Part shown: positions 14,929 to 23,239 of the stretch, piece after piece
Layout: the number at the start of each line of letters is the position of its first letter
Numbering within the stretch: the first letter of the stretch is position 1
Assembly: GCA_964468205.1 (NCBI GenBank)
Contig: CAYXVG010000075.1
Location: 1 to 26,340, forward strand
From: CAWELS01 sp964468205
Lineage (GTDB): Bacteria > Acidobacteriota > Terriglobia > Bryobacterales > Bryobacteraceae
DNA length: 26,340 nt
Direction: 5' to 3'
The notes under the pieces: generated by a model
Told to the model about the DNA's origin: nothing
Databases searched by the model: none
What the model saw: only the letters and a program-made list of their open reading frames with translations
Made by a program: the position numbers and the translations under genes

Positions 14929-16017
14929 TTACGGGATATCCCGGATTCGGCGAGTCCGCTCGAGGTTGAGGAGCGTGGCAACAAGCAGGGTGATTGCAGT
15001 AAGTGGAAGGGCGACCCAGATCATCGCCGCCCGGTAGTGATCAAGGGCGGCGCCGCGGGTGGCATCAAGGATGAGGTAGACGACATAGGCGCCATAGTAG
15101 GCGAGGAATAGCCACCCTTCCCAGCGGTCCACGCGGTAGCCGGTGAAGAATATGGGCAAGCAGGCGACCGCTACGAGGATCATCACAGGGAGATCGAACG
15201 CAAGCGCGGACGCCGTGACGGGGATTCCGGCCGGCGCAAGGATAGCGGACACCCCGAGCACAGCGAGGAGGTTGAAGAGGTTGCTGCCAATCACATTCCC
15301 GACGGCAATCTCTTGCTCACCGCGGAGACTCGCCACAACCGAGGTGGCCACTTCAGGGAGCGACGTGCCGGCCGCCACAATTGTGAGACCGATCACAATC
15401 TCACTAATTCCCAGTGCCTGAGCCAGGGCGACGGCGCCACCGACGAGCCACCGGGCGCCGACGACCAGCAGGGCGAGGCCTAGCAGAACAAAGGCGGCAT
15501 TGCGCAACCAGGGTTGAGGCTTCTCTGCATGAGCTTCAGGACGGTTCGCTCCAGAAGAGCCGATTTCATTTCGCCGGCCGCGCTTGATGGACCATATGCT
15601 GAAGACGAGGGCGCCGGCGAAAAGGGTTGCTCCTTCGAGGCGACCGATGGACCCATTCAGGCCCATGCCGAATGTGAGCAGCGAAACGGCGACAAGTAAC
15701 CATAATTCGACACGGACGAGTTGCTGAGAGACCGCCAGGGATCGGATCGCAGCGGAGGCGCCGAGTATCAAGAGCACGTTGAAGATGTTGCTGCCGATGA
15801 TGTTGCCGAGCGCCAGACTGCCTTGATTGTTCAGGGCCGCGCCCGCGCTGACGGCCAGTTCGGGGGCGCTGGTTCCATAAGCGACGACTGTCAGCCCCAC
15901 GACAAGAGGCGAGATACCGGCGGCGACGGCGAGCCGGGAAGCGCCGCGGACGAGCACTTCGGCTCCCAAGAGGAGCAGGGCCAGGCCGGCGATGAGCAGA
16001 GCGATGTGTAGGCTCAA
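14929..16017 (-). CDS. Calcium/sodium antiporter (CaCA family, YrbG-like)
   Basis: A 362-aa inner-membrane protein with about ten transmembrane segments. It carries the two inverted alpha-repeats of the cation/Ca2+ exchangers. Alpha-1 is GTSAPELAVS followed by GNIIGSNIFNVL, and alpha-2 is GTSLPEVATS followed by GNVIGSNLFNLL. The Glu in each alpha-repeat binds the cation. A hydrophilic loop (about residues 145-170) separates the halves. I prefer the TTG at 16017, where the family-typical N-terminus LSLHIALLIAGLALLLLGAE begins, with GGGG a few nt upstream. An ATG at 16104 is in frame but adds about 29 polar residues unlike the family. It stands next to the sensor kinase on the same strand, 126 nt away. 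Confidence 0.93.
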   Translation of the reverse strand: MSLHIALLIAGLALLLLGAEVLVRGASRLAVAAGISPLVVGLTVVAYGTSAPELAVSAGAALNNQGSLALGNIIGSNIFNVLLILGASAAIRSLAVSQQLVRVELWLLVAVSLLTFGMGLNGSIGRLEGATLFAGALVFSIWSIKRGRRNEIGSSGANRPEAHAEKPQPWLRNAAFVLLGLALLVVGARWLVGGAVALAQALGISEIVIGLTIVAAGTSLPEVATSVVASLRGEQEIAVGNVIGSNLFNLLAVLGVSAILAPAGIPVTASALAFDLPVMILVAVACLPIFFTGYRVDRWEGWLFLAYYGAYVVYLILDATRGAALDHYRAAMIWVALPLTAITLLVATLLNLERTRRIRDIP

Positions 16018-16142
16018 AATGCCCCGTTTGGATTCACTATACCGCGCGGTTGAAGAGTCCGGCCGGAGGGGCAGAACGCGGACGGGTTGCGCTCCGCGGT
16101 TCATCCGCGGCAGGCCATGCGGGCGGGAGCGGGACGGCTGGA

Positions 16143-18104
16143 TTAGTCGAGCATGGCCCGGATTCTTTCGAGCAGAACGGCGAGGCTGAAAGGTTTCTGC
16201 AGGAATTCGGCCCCGTCCGGGAGAGGACCGAAGGTGGCGAGGTCGTCGCCGGTGTAACCGGACATGAAGAGGACTTTGAGTTCCGGTCGAGCCGATTGGA
16301 GGCGGGAAGCAAGTTCACCGCCGTTGATGCCGGGCATGACGACATCGGTGAGGAGGATGTCGATCGTCTCCGGGTGGTTGGCAGCGATGCTGAGCGCTTC
16401 TTCCCCGCTGGCGGCTTCGAGCACCTGGTAACCCTGCTTCTGGAGGATCTTGCGGACCAGGGCGCGGATTCCCTCCTCGTCCTCGGCGAGGAGGACGGTA
16501 GCGGCGGGTCTGGCAGGGGGCTCAGGCGGTGCAACCGGAGGGGCGGCTGGAGCCTTACGAAGTTCGGCGACAGGAAGATAAATTGTGAAGCAGGCGCCGC
16601 CGGCAGCGCCGCTGGTGACGCGGATGTCGCCGCCGGAGTTGCGGACGATGGTGTAGACGGAAGCGAGGTTCTCGCCGGAGCGCCCGCTGGAGAAGAATGG
16701 CTCGAAGAGCCGCCGCTGGGTGTCCTCGTCGAGGGTTGGTCCGGTATCGGCGAGTGAGACGGCGGCATAGTGGCCCGGACTGAGCGTCTCGCAGGCTTGC
16801 GGACTACCGTCCAGGATTTCAACGTTCGCGGTTCTGATATGGAGTTGCCCGCCGTCCGGCATCGCCTGGCGGGCGTCGCGGCCAAGGGTAAGTATGACGT
16901 CGGCGGTCTGGTCCCAGTCGGCTTTGACGGGGCGCAGGTCAGGGGCGAGATCGAGCGTCAAGCCAATGTTTTCTCCGAGTTCGCGGCGCAGTCCGGGTTC
17001 CACGTTTTCGAGTAAGGCGTTGAGGTTAAAGACCCTGGGCGAGAGCGACGGCCGCCGGGTGAATTGCAGCAACTCGGTGGTGAGGCCGGCGAGACGGTCC
17101 GTGGCGGACAATATTTCCTCGACGGAGTCCCGGGCCGGGTGGCCGTTGGGAAGGGAGTCGAGGAGTTCCTCGCTGTATCCGGAGAGGATCATGAGCAGGT
17201 TGTTGCAGTCATGGGTCACCCGTCCGGCGAGCCGGCCGAGGGCGGCCATCTTCTCCGCCTGGATGATCTGTTCATCGCGCAGCTTTTCGGTGCTTATGTT
17301 GACGGTGATGCCGGAGAGTCTTTCGGCGGCGCCGTCTTCCCGGCGGGTGACGCGGATGACGTCGCGGAGCCAGACGGTGTGACCTTCCCTGGTGAGCGCG
17401 CGGTACTCGCAACTGCGCGGTGCGGACGCGGAGACGGTAGCCCGGTAGAAGGCGACGACCCAGTCGCGGTCATGGGGATGGATGCGCGCTTCGTAGAAAT
17501 CCGGCGTGGCGGTCCAATCGGCGGGAGGAAAGCCGAGGAGTTCCGTGGCGCGGCCACCTACGTAGGTGAAGTCCAGGGTAGCGGGGTCGCGTTCCCAGAC
17601 GACGGCTTCGAGCGTTTCGAGCAGCGGGCCAGCGTGGCTCTCAACGGGAGACTCCTCGCCGGACGGCTTGGCTTCGAGATCCTGCACGATGAGGAGAGCT
17701 TCGGAGTTGTTTTCCTCATCCCAGCCATAGAAGGGCTGAATCGAGATACGAAGCGGTTTTGGTCCGCCGGCGGCGACATAGTTTACGATCACGTCTCGTT
17801 GGGCGACGCCGGATTCGAGGACTTCCTGGATGCGGTTGCCGAGTTCGCCGGCCGGGAAGAGGTGGGCCAGGCGGGTTTGCGCGAGGGCCCGCGAAGAGAG
17901 TCCAAACACGTCGCGAAAGGCGCGGTTCGCCGACAGGAAGGCCGGCTCCTTCGAGAGGATAGCCACACCCACCGGCATTGAGGCGATAATCTCCTGGTAG
18001 TAGCGCCGCTCGGCTTCGACCAGAGCCAGGAGTCGCGATACCTCACGGGCTCGCCACTGCTCCACATCCACTCTTTTCATTGGCAGTCTGCTTTTCAGTT
18101 TCAT
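16143..18104 (-). CDS. Hybrid sensor histidine kinase: PAS-PAS-HisKA-HATPase-receiver, degenerate ATP site
   Basis: A 653-aa soluble protein; no membrane segment seen. The order is a short coiled N-terminus, PAS (about 35-140), a second PAS of the PAS_3 type (about 165-275), HisKA with H298 in RVTHDCNNLL, a HATPase region (about 375-515), a Pro-rich linker, and a receiver (about 535-650). The receiver has an acidic pair E541/D542, phospho-acceptor D587 in LLTDVVMPG, and K637. The receiver and H-box look intact. The ATP-binding boxes do not: the N-box reads TLGRDARQAMP with Asp in place of the Mg-binding Asn, DTGPT replaces DxGxG, and GENLAS replaces the GTGLGL lid. It may be a phosphatase, scaffold or phosphorelay acceptor. 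I chose the ATG at 18104; ATG 18080 and TTG 18125 are alternatives. Confidence 0.9.
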   Translation of the reverse strand: MKLKSRLPMKRVDVEQWRAREVSRLLALVEAERRYYQEIIASMPVGVAILSKEPAFLSANRAFRDVFGLSSRALAQTRLAHLFPAGELGNRIQEVLESGVAQRDVIVNYVAAGGPKPLRISIQPFYGWDEENNSEALLIVQDLEAKPSGEESPVESHAGPLLETLEAVVWERDPATLDFTYVGGRATELLGFPPADWTATPDFYEARIHPHDRDWVVAFYRATVSASAPRSCEYRALTREGHTVWLRDVIRVTRREDGAAERLSGITVNISTEKLRDEQIIQAEKMAALGRLAGRVTHDCNNLLMILSGYSEELLDSLPNGHPARDSVEEILSATDRLAGLTTELLQFTRRPSLSPRVFNLNALLENVEPGLRRELGENIGLTLDLAPDLRPVKADWDQTADVILTLGRDARQAMPDGGQLHIRTANVEILDGSPQACETLSPGHYAAVSLADTGPTLDEDTQRRLFEPFFSSGRSGENLASVYTIVRNSGGDIRVTSGAAGGACFTIYLPVAELRKAPAAPPVAPPEPPARPAATVLLAEDEEGIRALVRKILQKQGYQVLEAASGEEALSIAANHPETIDILLTDVVMPGINGGELASRLQSARPELKVLFMSGYTGDDLATFGPLPDGAEFLQKPFSLAVLLERIRAMLD

Positions 18105-18282
18105 CGTTTGCAGGCGGCAGGGCAAGAGTACTTTGCCGGAAACGGTTGGAGGTACTTGGGAGCGGAAAAGGAATAGTACTCATAGGTCTGAAAGGACTCG
18201 ATCCATGTGGCCCGAGCGTGGACACGCCCGCCGTCGGGGTTGTCGCGCCGTGCTACAACAGAGGAGGAGTGGAGTAGCAATC

Positions 18283-19056
18283 ATGTACGAAGATCTTTTT
18301 TCCTTAGAAGGCAAAGTGGCCGCGGTAATTGGCGGCGGGGGTGTTCTGGCCGGTGAAATGGCGATGGGTCTGGCCGCGGCCGGAGCTGATGTCAGCATCC
18401 TTGATTTCAACGGCGAGAATGCGAAGGCGCGAGCCGCGGCAGTGGGTGAACTTGGCCGGCGCGGGCAGGCGTTGCAGGTGGACGCGACGAGCAAGGCAGA
18501 CCTCGAGGGGGCCCTGGCGGCGATTCTCAAGGAATTGGGACGGGTGGACATCCTGATTAACGCCGCCGGAATCAACTCGCCGACGCCTTTCTTTGAGATC
18601 ACCGAGGAGGAGTGGCAGAGACTGATCGACGTGGATCTGAAAAGCGTGTTCCTGGCTTGCCAAATCTTCGGCAAGCAGATGGTGGACGCAGGCGAAGGCG
18701 GGTCGATCATCAACATCTCATCGGTCTCCTCCGGGCCACCGCTGTCGAAGGTGTTCACTTACGGAGTGGCGAAGGGCGGAGTGAATCAGGTCACGATGTT
18801 TCTGGCACGGGAACTCGCCCCGCACAAGGTTCGGGTGAATGCGATTCTTCCGGGGTTTTTTCCCGCCGAACAGAACCGCAAGGTGCTTACCGGAGAGCGG
18901 ATCCAACAGGTCATGAACCACACGCCGATGAACCGGTTTGGCGAGGCGAGCGAACTGGTAGGCGCAGCGATCTATCTGGCGTCGGAAAAGGCCGCGTCCT
19001 TCGTAACCGGAGCAATTGTTAGGGTGGACGGCGGTTTTATGGCCATGACCATATAA
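18283..19056 (+). CDS. SDR family oxidoreductase (mannonate oxidoreductase-like)
   Basis: A 257-aa classical short-chain dehydrogenase. The cofactor loop is IGGGGVLAGEMA (a glycine-rich TGxxxGxG variant), with the acidic ILDFNGE suggesting NAD rather than NADP. NAAGIN follows. The catalytic residues are Ser in INISSVSS and Tyr/Lys in YGVAKGG. The C-terminus VTGAIVRVDGGF is standard. The GGGGVLAG loop and overall pattern resemble the D-mannonate/fructuronate-type SDRs, so a sugar acid substrate is likely but not proven. The ATG at 18283 has GGAG about 9-12 nt upstream and matches the family N-terminus. It is divergent from the sensor kinase; the 178-nt gap between the two probably holds both promoters. 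Confidence 0.92.
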   Translation: MYEDLFSLEGKVAAVIGGGGVLAGEMAMGLAAAGADVSILDFNGENAKARAAAVGELGRRGQALQVDATSKADLEGALAAILKELGRVDILINAAGINSPTPFFEITEEEWQRLIDVDLKSVFLACQIFGKQMVDAGEGGSIINISSVSSGPPLSKVFTYGVAKGGVNQVTMFLARELAPHKVRVNAILPGFFPAEQNRKVLTGERIQQVMNHTPMNRFGEASELVGAAIYLASEKAASFVTGAIVRVDGGFMAMTI

Positions 19057-19184
19057 CCCTTCTTTTTGTAGGGATTTAGGGAGATGGGGGATTGCTCCCG
19101 AATGGGCGGTATGACCCATCGGTACGGCGCCACAATCGGGTGAAAAACACCTGTTTGTTACACAGACGTCAAGATTCATTCTTA

Positions 19185-19220
19185 AAAAGCAACAGCTTTT
19201 GCGATGGCAATATGATTGCC
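19185..19220. repeat. Two adjacent perfect short hairpins
   Basis: AAAAGC-AACA-GCTTTT (19185-19200) and GGCAAT-ATG-ATTGCC (19206-19220) are perfect 6-bp stems five nt apart in an AT-rich patch. They may end transcription from the SDR gene or serve as operators overlapping the putative promoter here. Confidence 0.45.
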
Positions 19221-19227
19221 GTATACA
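19199..19227 (+). promoter_or_regulatory. Possible promoter for Gfo-AGE operon
   Basis: TTGCGA (19199-19204) and TATACA (19222-19227) are separated by 17 nt; each matches 4 of 6 consensus bases. The patch is clearly AT-rich against a GC-rich background. The second short hairpin falls within the spacer, which would fit an operator. If used, it gives a leader of about 275 nt. Confidence 0.35.
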
Positions 19228-19507
19228 AATCAGTTACAATCGAGAATGCGTAGCTAGCTCAGACCGGACATGCTACCGGTTCCGGTTTGGGCACTCCGAC
19301 CGGCGGGGGTGTTCATACCGTCAGGGCATTCCTCCTCCGTGCTCTGGCATAACCCTCCGAGGGGGACATAACGCAGACATCGGCTAAGGCTGGACGGCCG
19401 GTGAAACTGGTCCCCACGAGCACCTCCGCCGCCCCTCCCTTACTGGCACGACCAAAGTATTCCGCACGGGCATTCGCCGGTGGCAGTTTTCCGTTGGCGC
19501 TTGGAGT

Positions 19508-20722
19508 ATGATGCCTGTGATGAAACGGCGCAGTTTTCTTTCGGCGCCGGCGATGGTGACGGCTTGGTCCGCGGCATCTTACCGGCGTATCGCGGGCGCG
19601 ATCGATCAGCCACAGATCGGACTGGTTGGTTCGGGCTGGCGTGGCCGCTATATCATGCGGAAGTTTTTGGAGGCGGCGCCCGGGACGCGGGTGGTCTCGG
19701 TCTGCGACATCTGGGGAGAGCAGGCGCGGAAAGCGCAGGCGGAGGCAGATGGAGCGCGCGGATTCGGCGACTACCGGGAATTGCTTGCATTCGGGCAGAT
19801 TGACGCCCTGATTGTGGCCACACCGGACCACTGGCACGCCGAGCCGGCGGTGGCGGCGCTCGAGGCCGGGCTGGATCTCTACATCGAGAAGCCGTTGACC
19901 TGGCGGCGCGAGGAAGGCTTCGAGATTCTGCGCGCGGCCCGGGCGAACGGCCGGATCTGCCAGGTGGGAACGCAGCAGCGATCCGGGGTGCACTATGAGC
20001 GGGCCCGCGACGAGTTCGTGCAAGGGGGCAAGCTCGGGAAAGTGGTTCATTGCCGGACTTGGTGGCACGGGAACGACTACTTCCTGCGACGGGCGCCAGA
20101 GTCGATGCGGAGGAAGCCCGCAGACTTGGATTGGAATGGTTTTCTGGGGCGAGTGCGGTGGCGGGAATGGGATCCGCAACAGTACTGGAGCTGGCGCAGC
20201 TATCTGGATTTCGGCGGCGGACAGATCACGGACCTCTTCACGCACTGGGTGGACGCGGTGCATATGCTGACCGGGCGGAATTTGCCGCTTTCGGCGACGG
20301 CGTCAGGTGGAGTGTTCCATTTCAAGGACGGCCGAACGGCGCCGGACACGATCCACGTCTGCCTCGAGTATCCGGAGGAATTCACGGTCACGTTCGAGGG
20401 TGTGTTGGCGCCGGGGCTGACGCGGGGTGCGGTGGAGCTGTTCGGTACGGAGGGACGGATCTGGATCAACCGGGATCGCTGCGAGTATGTTCCGGCGGCG
20501 AAGGGGGCGAAACCGGTGGTACTGGAGTCGCCGGGGGACCATGATCTCTCCCGGCGGCACGTGGAGAATTTCCTGGAGTGCATGAAGACCCGCCGGCAGC
20601 CGCGGTGTGACGTGCTGGAAGGGCATCGGTCGGCCCAGGCCGCCCACCTCGGCAATCTGGCGTACTTGCAGGATCGTAAGATTCGCTTTGACACGGAGCG
20701 GGAGGAGGTGTTGCCGGCATGA
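19508..20722 (+). CDS. Gfo/Idh/MocA family oxidoreductase, Tat-exported
   Basis: A 404-aa protein with a twin-arginine-like signal (MKRRSFLSAPAMVTA). The NAD(P)-binding Rossmann motif GLVGSGWRGR comes next, then VCDIW, ATPDHWHAEPAV, and the family catalytic motif with EKPLTW. QVGTQQRSG and a substrate-domain stretch DFGGGQITDLFTHWVDAVHML follow. It probably oxidises or epimerises a sugar or inositol-like substrate with bound NAD(P). Several Met codons occur at the start (19508, 19511, 19520); GGAG at 19503-19506 favours 19511 or 19520, but the encoded signal peptide is similar. It overlaps the AGE-family gene by 4 nt (ATGA), so the two proteins likely act on the same sugar. The substrate is unknown. 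Confidence 0.9.
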   Translation: MMPVMKRRSFLSAPAMVTAWSAASYRRIAGAIDQPQIGLVGSGWRGRYIMRKFLEAAPGTRVVSVCDIWGEQARKAQAEADGARGFGDYRELLAFGQIDALIVATPDHWHAEPAVAALEAGLDLYIEKPLTWRREEGFEILRAARANGRICQVGTQQRSGVHYERARDEFVQGGKLGKVVHCRTWWHGNDYFLRRAPESMRRKPADLDWNGFLGRVRWREWDPQQYWSWRSYLDFGGGQITDLFTHWVDAVHMLTGRNLPLSATASGGVFHFKDGRTAPDTIHVCLEYPEEFTVTFEGVLAPGLTRGAVELFGTEGRIWINRDRCEYVPAAKGAKPVVLESPGDHDLSRRHVENFLECMKTRRQPRCDVLEGHRSAQAAHLGNLAYLQDRKIRFDTEREEVLPA

Positions 20723-21939
20723 GATGGCTGATTGCACTGTTGCTGGCGCTGCCGGGGGCGGCGCAGGTGGTGGACCGGGAGTGGTTCGAACGGCAAATGC
20801 ACGAGGAGTTGGTGCGGCACCGCACGCTTGTACCCACGGAAAGCGGGTTTCTGCACGCGGACTTTGACCGCGAATGGCGGCGGCTTCCGGCGCGGTACGC
20901 GTCCGCCGTGGGCCAGACACGCCAGATCTACGTGCAGTGCGTGGGATGGCGGATAACGGGCAATGAGGAGTTCCGGCGGAATGTGCGCGCGGGAACGGAT
21001 TTCCTGCTCGAGAAATTCGCCGATCCGGAGCATGAGGGCTGGTGTTACCGCGTTTCACCCGGGGGCGAGGTTTTGGACGACAGCAAGGACTCGTACAGTT
21101 TCGCATTCGTGATCTATGGCTGCGTGAACGCGTGGCGGGCGGCGGAGGATCCTCGCTATCTGGAGGCGGCGGAGAGGACGTGGCGGGTGATGAAGCGGAA
21201 GCTGCGGGATGGAGAAGTTTTCCTCAGGCCGCGGGCCACGGCCGACTATGGGAAGACGCTGGGGACGAATTCTCAGAATCCGATGATGCACCTTTTCGAG
21301 GCGCTGCTCGAGTTGTATGAGGCGACGGGGTCGGAGGAGGTTCGCCGGGATGCCGGGAACTTGGCGGACGCCATTACCGGACGTTTGATGCGGGGCCGGG
21401 AGCTTCACCTTCCCGAACTGTTCGATGCGAATTGGGAGCCGCTGCCGGAGGAGAAGGGGGGACGGATTGAGGTGGGGCACCAGTTCGAGTGGGCCTGGCT
21501 GCTGAGCCGGGCGGTGGAGCTTGGGTTTCCGGAGGAATACCTGGAAACGGGTCACCGGCTGATTGATTACGGGATGCGCGGTTACGACCGCGGGCGGGGA
21601 GGAATCTACTCGCGGCTCAATTACGCGGGGGAGGTATCGCAGTATAGGCAGGGGCGGTGGGAGCAATGCGAGTTTCTGCGGGCGCTGATCCGGTACGGCA
21701 GCCGGCATGGGCGGTCAGACCTCTGGGAGCGGTACCGGCAGACGATGGCGCATGTCCGCGACTCTTTCATCGACAGGGAGTTTGGCGGTTGGTTCCGGTC
21801 ATGGTATCCGGACAAGGAACCGGAGGGAAATGAATTGCGGAAGGGAAACGAGTGGTTGAGCGGGTATCATACGATGAACCTCTACCTGGAAGCACTTGCG
21901 GCGGGGGGATCGGGGACAGGGAAAAAAGGGAAAGAGTAG
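20719..21939 (+). CDS. AGE family epimerase/isomerase with signal peptide
   Basis: A 406-aa (alpha/alpha)6-barrel protein of the N-acylglucosamine 2-epimerase superfamily, which interconverts sugars at C2 (GlcNAc/ManNAc, mannose/fructose, cellobiose). Landmarks are HADFDREWRRLP, RQIYVQCVGWRITG, NPMMHLFEALLELY (H191), the signature VGHQFEWAWLL (H254) and a late YHTMNLYLEAL with the second catalytic-type His. An N-terminal hydrophobic stretch (WLIALLLALPGAAQ) looks like a Sec signal, unusual for this mostly cytoplasmic family. The C-terminus ends in a Lys/Gly-rich tail. It starts inside the stop of the Gfo gene (ATGA). It ends 4 nt before the end of convergent glcF. The specific reaction cannot be told. 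Confidence 0.88.
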   Translation: MRWLIALLLALPGAAQVVDREWFERQMHEELVRHRTLVPTESGFLHADFDREWRRLPARYASAVGQTRQIYVQCVGWRITGNEEFRRNVRAGTDFLLEKFADPEHEGWCYRVSPGGEVLDDSKDSYSFAFVIYGCVNAWRAAEDPRYLEAAERTWRVMKRKLRDGEVFLRPRATADYGKTLGTNSQNPMMHLFEALLELYEATGSEEVRRDAGNLADAITGRLMRGRELHLPELFDANWEPLPEEKGGRIEVGHQFEWAWLLSRAVELGFPEEYLETGHRLIDYGMRGYDRGRGGIYSRLNYAGEVSQYRQGRWEQCEFLRALIRYGSRHGRSDLWERYRQTMAHVRDSFIDREFGGWFRSWYPDKEPEGNELRKGNEWLSGYHTMNLYLEALAAGGSGTGKKGKE

Positions 21940-21943
21940 CCTG

Positions 21944-23239
21944 TCACCGAATTTGGTAGGCGTGGTCGAGGATTTCGACGACGTGGAGGACGCGCTGGCC
22001 GTTGCCGTGGAGGGCAGCGCCGGCGCGGAGTTGGAGGAGACAGCCGGGGTTGGCGGTGACGATGATTTCGGCCTTGGTGCGGTTGACGCTCTCCATCTTC
22101 TTTTCGAGCACGGCCATCGCCATCTCGTTCTGGACGACATTGTAGATGCCGGCACTGCCACAACACATGTCAGAAAGGGACATCTCGCGGAATTCCAGGC
22201 CGGGAACGGCTTGGAGCAACCGACGGGGCTGGACGCGGATCTTTTGGCCGTGCGCGAGGTGGCAGGAATCCTGATAGGTCACGGAAACCGGCATGGGCCC
22301 GAAGGAAGTGTTGAGCTCGACGGACGCGAGGAATTCGCTGACATCCTGGACCAGAGAAACGAACTCCTTGGCCCGCCCGGCATAGGCGGAATCGCCGGCG
22401 AGAAGGTGATCATACTCCTTCAAAGTGGAGCCGCAGCCGGCGGCGTTGGTGATGATGGCGTCATAGCCGCCGGCGAGGAGAGCGTCGATGTTGGTCCGGG
22501 CAAGCTTGCGCGCTTCGCCGGTCATGCCGGAGTGGACGTGGAGCGCGCCGCAGCAGGTCTGATCGTCCGGGATGACAACTTCGCAGCCGTTCTTCTGCAG
22601 AACCCGGATAGTGGCCTCGTTGAGGCGGGCGAAAGTGACATTTGCAATGCAGCCGCCGAGCAGCGCAACACGATACTTCTTCTCCCCCTCGGGCGGGTAG
22701 ATCTTGCCGTAGTGCCGGTAGAAGGACGGGAACTCGGCTTGGGGAGCGAGTTGCTCGACTTGGCCGAGCTTGCCCATCGAAGATAGCAGTCCGGTGGACC
22801 GGACCAGCGCCTGCATTCCGGATTTCTGATAGAGATAGAGCCCGAAGCCGAAGAAGCGCAGAAGAAAACGGGATTTGAGCAGCCGGCGGAAGACAAACCA
22901 GCGCATTAGGCGCTCAGCGAGGGGCCGTTCCACGGCCGTCTCGATCTCCGCCCGGGCCGCCTCCACCAGCCGGCCGTATTGGACTCCGGACGGGCAGGCC
23001 GATTCGCAGGCCCGGCAGGCGAGACAGAGGTTGATGTGCTCGATATAGGAGTCGCCAATTTCCAGCTCTCCGGCGGCTACCTTCACCATCTGGTAGACGC
23101 GCCCCCGGGGAGAATCCATTTCGAGGCCAAGCTCACGGTATGTGGGGCAGGCGTTCAGGCATAGACCGCAGTGGACACAGTGATCGAGATCCACCTGCGA
23201 TGGTTTGTCGATGATGGGAAGCGGTTCAGAGGCGGCCAT
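21944..23239 (-). CDS. glcF: Glycolate oxidase iron-sulfur subunit
   Basis: A 431-aa membrane-associated electron-transfer subunit. Two ferredoxin-type [4Fe-4S] motifs lie near the N-terminus: CVHCGLCLNACPTY and CLACRACESACPSG. CCG-domain cysteine clusters follow: CCGALHVHSG with CGSTLKEYDHLL, then DSCHLAHGQ and CCGSAGIYN. It passes electrons from glycolate (or D-lactate) oxidation into the quinone pool together with GlcE and GlcD. I chose the ATG at 23239, with GGGAGG four nt upstream and inside the end of glcE. The in-frame ATG at 23275 would lie deep within glcE. The 14-nt overlap with glcE indicates coupled translation. No glcD lies beside it. Confidence 0.92.
   Translation of the reverse strand: MAASEPLPIIDKPSQVDLDHCVHCGLCLNACPTYRELGLEMDSPRGRVYQMVKVAAGELEIGDSYIEHINLCLACRACESACPSGVQYGRLVEAARAEIETAVERPLAERLMRWFVFRRLLKSRFLLRFFGFGLYLYQKSGMQALVRSTGLLSSMGKLGQVEQLAPQAEFPSFYRHYGKIYPPEGEKKYRVALLGGCIANVTFARLNEATIRVLQKNGCEVVIPDDQTCCGALHVHSGMTGEARKLARTNIDALLAGGYDAIITNAAGCGSTLKEYDHLLAGDSAYAGRAKEFVSLVQDVSEFLASVELNTSFGPMPVSVTYQDSCHLAHGQKIRVQPRRLLQAVPGLEFREMSLSDMCCGSAGIYNVVQNEMAMAVLEKKMESVNRTKAEIIVTANPGCLLQLRAGAALHGNGQRVLHVVEILDHAYQIR

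Larger units (their letters stand above)
19057..19507 (+). other. Hairpin-rich non-coding leader upstream of the Gfo-AGE genes
   Basis: About 450 nt without a supported gene. It holds several short inverted repeats: GGGAG/CTCCC and ATGGG/CCCAT early (about 19079-19120), the two stems at 19185-19220, ACCGG/CCGGT near 19263-19280, and CAGGGCA/TGCTCTG (19322-19346). The last encloses a CCTCCTCC loop complementary to a ribosome-binding site. No known riboswitch consensus was recognised. The 3' part is GC-rich and could be a structured 5' leader or an unannotated small RNA. Confidence 0.35.

Noticed and set aside
15143..15421. Plus-strand frame under the Ca2+/Na+ antiporter
   Set aside because: It is antisense to conserved alpha-repeat sequence and has no motif of its own.
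19313..20263. Minus-strand 316-codon frame under the Gfo gene and leader
   Set aside because: Pro/Arg-rich antisense shadow of the Gfo/Idh/MocA gene with no domain.
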